NCBI GenBank assembly: GCA_012800475.1
Contig: JAAZJF010000021.1
Coordinates: forward strand, 1 to 5,579
Length of the DNA: 5,579 bases
From: Gammaproteobacteria bacterium
GTDB taxonomy: Bacteria > Pseudomonadota > Gammaproteobacteria > Pseudomonadales > Pseudomonadaceae
Direction: 5' to 3'
Shown: piece after piece, positions 4,942 through 5,579 of the stretch
Position numbering within the stretch: the stretch's first letter is position 1
How the letters are laid out: the number at the start of each line of letters is the position of its first letter
Notes under the pieces: generated by a model
Seen by the model: the letters and a program-made list of their open reading frames with translations, nothing else
Databases searched by the model: none
Told to the model about the DNA's origin: nothing
Made by a program: the position numbers and the translations under genes

Positions 4942-4956
4942 TCGCTGTGTGCTGCT
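4920..4956. terminator. Long hairpin across the end of ratB (possible terminator)
   Basis: Bases 4920-4928 pair with 4948-4956 and 4930-4934 with 4942-4946, leaving one A-G mismatch (4929/4947). The result is a stem of 14 pairs with a 7-base loop (4935-4941) that holds the ratB stop TAA (4939-4941). No T-run follows on the plus strand; on the minus strand only TTT follows. It is the main structure in the 34-base convergent gap between ratB and bamE and may stop transcription from either side. Confidence 0.5.
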
Positions 4957-4975
4957 GTCGGCGTACTCTAAAAGC

Positions 4976-5551
4976 TTAGTCTTCGTCGTCTTCTAAACGT
5001 GAGGTTGGAATAGGCGCTGTTTCCATCGCATCCACTTCACGCTGAATTTGCTCTTGCAGTGAACCGGCAGCTGGCGCAGAGTCATCCATTGTTGGCTGTG
5101 TTGGCTGTGTTGGCTGTGTTGGCTGTGTTGGCTGCGTAGCAGGAGCGCTAGGTTGCTCAAGCGACTCAGGGGTGTCATCTGTGCCGGGTTGGCCTAAAAT
5201 GGCCTGATCGCGACTGATGCCCGGTACGAAATCTCCGCCTAGGCTTTGTAACTCATTGTTTTCATCAAAGATTAAGCTGATACGTTCTTGTTTGCGTGTT
5301 CCGCCGGCTACTTGGATACTGTATAAGTAATCCCAACGATTGCTATGGAAAGTATCAGCAATTAATGGAGTACCCATAATAAAGCGCACTTGGCGTGTAT
5401 TCATGCCGGGGCGCAATTGGTCAACCATGTCTTGAGTGACAACGTTGCCTTGCTGGATATCAATTTTATGGACGCCAGGGAATGAGCATCCAGCCAGTAC
5501 GAGTAAGCTGGCGAGGGTGAAGCTGCGAATAATACGAGGGCTATTTTGCAT
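4976..5551 (-). CDS. bamE: Outer membrane assembly lipoprotein BamE (OmlA/SmpA)
   Basis: BamE is the small lipoprotein of the BAM complex, which inserts beta-barrel proteins into the outer membrane. The signal peptide MQNSPRIIRSFTLASLLVLAGC carries the lipobox LAGC, so C22 is lipidated, and S23 agrees with sorting to the outer membrane. The conserved HKIDIQQGN (28-36), QLRPGMNTRQVRFIMGTPL (45-63), RWDYLYS (72-78) and ISLIFDENNELQSLGGDF (91-108) define the SmpA/OmlA domain. At 191 residues it is much longer than E. coli BamE (about 113). The additional roughly 80 C-terminal residues are acidic, Pro/Gln-rich and contain five Thr-Gln-Pro repeats (139-153), ending in LEDDED; a tail of this kind is usual for Pseudomonas OmlA. 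A GGAAG ribosome site sits 10 bases before the ATG. In Pseudomonas this gene is divergent from fur, which would begin just past the window. Confidence 0.95.
   Translation of the reverse strand: MQNSPRIIRSFTLASLLVLAGCSFPGVHKIDIQQGNVVTQDMVDQLRPGMNTRQVRFIMGTPLIADTFHSNRWDYLYSIQVAGGTRKQERISLIFDENNELQSLGGDFVPGISRDQAILGQPGTDDTPESLEQPSAPATQPTQPTQPTQPTQPTMDDSAPAAGSLQEQIQREVDAMETAPIPTSRLEDDED
5092..5136 (-). repeat. Five-copy 9-base tandem repeat in bamE (Thr-Gln-Pro repeats)
   Basis: The unit TTGGCTGTG (plus strand) occurs five times head to tail at 5092-5136; four copies are identical and the last differs by one base (TTGGCTGCG). On the coding strand it specifies Thr-Gln-Pro units, residues 139-153 of BamE. 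A 9-base unit keeps the reading frame whatever the copy number, so length variation would be tolerated. Confidence 0.95.
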
Positions 5552-5579
5552 TGGAGACGGACTTCCACTATCGTGAATA

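Overview
The window looks like chromosomal housekeeping DNA from a low-GC member of the Pseudomonas lineage (Gammaproteobacteria). GC appears to be just under 50 percent by eye. The evidence is protein content and gene order: a Pseudomonas-type long BamE/OmlA with a C-terminal extension, the smpB / ratA-ratB / bamE cluster, the arsC-like / wrbA / DUF2069 set beside a TlpA-like lipoprotein, and cysZ divergent from trxB. Genus or species cannot be fixed from the sequence alone. I found no mobile element, CRISPR array, tRNA, rRNA or phage gene.

Layout. Bases 1-353 (minus) are the 5' end of cysZ (sulfate uptake), cut by the window edge. A 187-base divergent spacer with a cluster of AGGTT/AACCT repeats separates it from trxB (541-1485, plus), which ends at a strong bidirectional terminator (1511-1551). 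A tightly overlapping minus-strand operon follows, transcribed right to left: arsC-like reductase (2585-2938), then wrbA (1983-2588, ATGA overlap), then a four-helix DUF2069 membrane protein (1568-1990, GTG start inside the end of wrbA). Divergent from it is a TlpA-like thioredoxin lipoprotein (3019-3486), convergent with smpB (3510-3992, minus). Divergent from smpB is the ratA-ratB pair (4194-4628 and 4621-4941, 8-base overlap), convergent with bamE (4976-5551, minus). By known Pseudomonas synteny, fur would be expected just beyond the right edge.

How the genes fit together. The left half is rich in thiol and flavin redox functions: cytoplasmic thioredoxin reductase, an ArsC-fold thiol reductase, a WrbA quinone reductase and a periplasm-facing thioredoxin-like lipoprotein, next to a sulfate permease that feeds cysteine synthesis. 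The right half concerns ribosome quality control (SmpB, with RatA proposed to act on ribosomes) and outer-membrane assembly (BamE).

I see no clear new multi-gene system. The observations most worth a second look are: a perfect -10 box so close to the smpB start that its mRNA should be nearly leaderless, with ratA also lacking a Shine-Dalgarno; two convergent junctions where a long hairpin holds the upstream gene's stop codon in its loop; repeat clusters with 11-base spacing in two divergent spacers; an inverted repeat over a putative arsC-like promoter; and a 9-base tandem repeat inside bamE encoding five Thr-Gln-Pro units.
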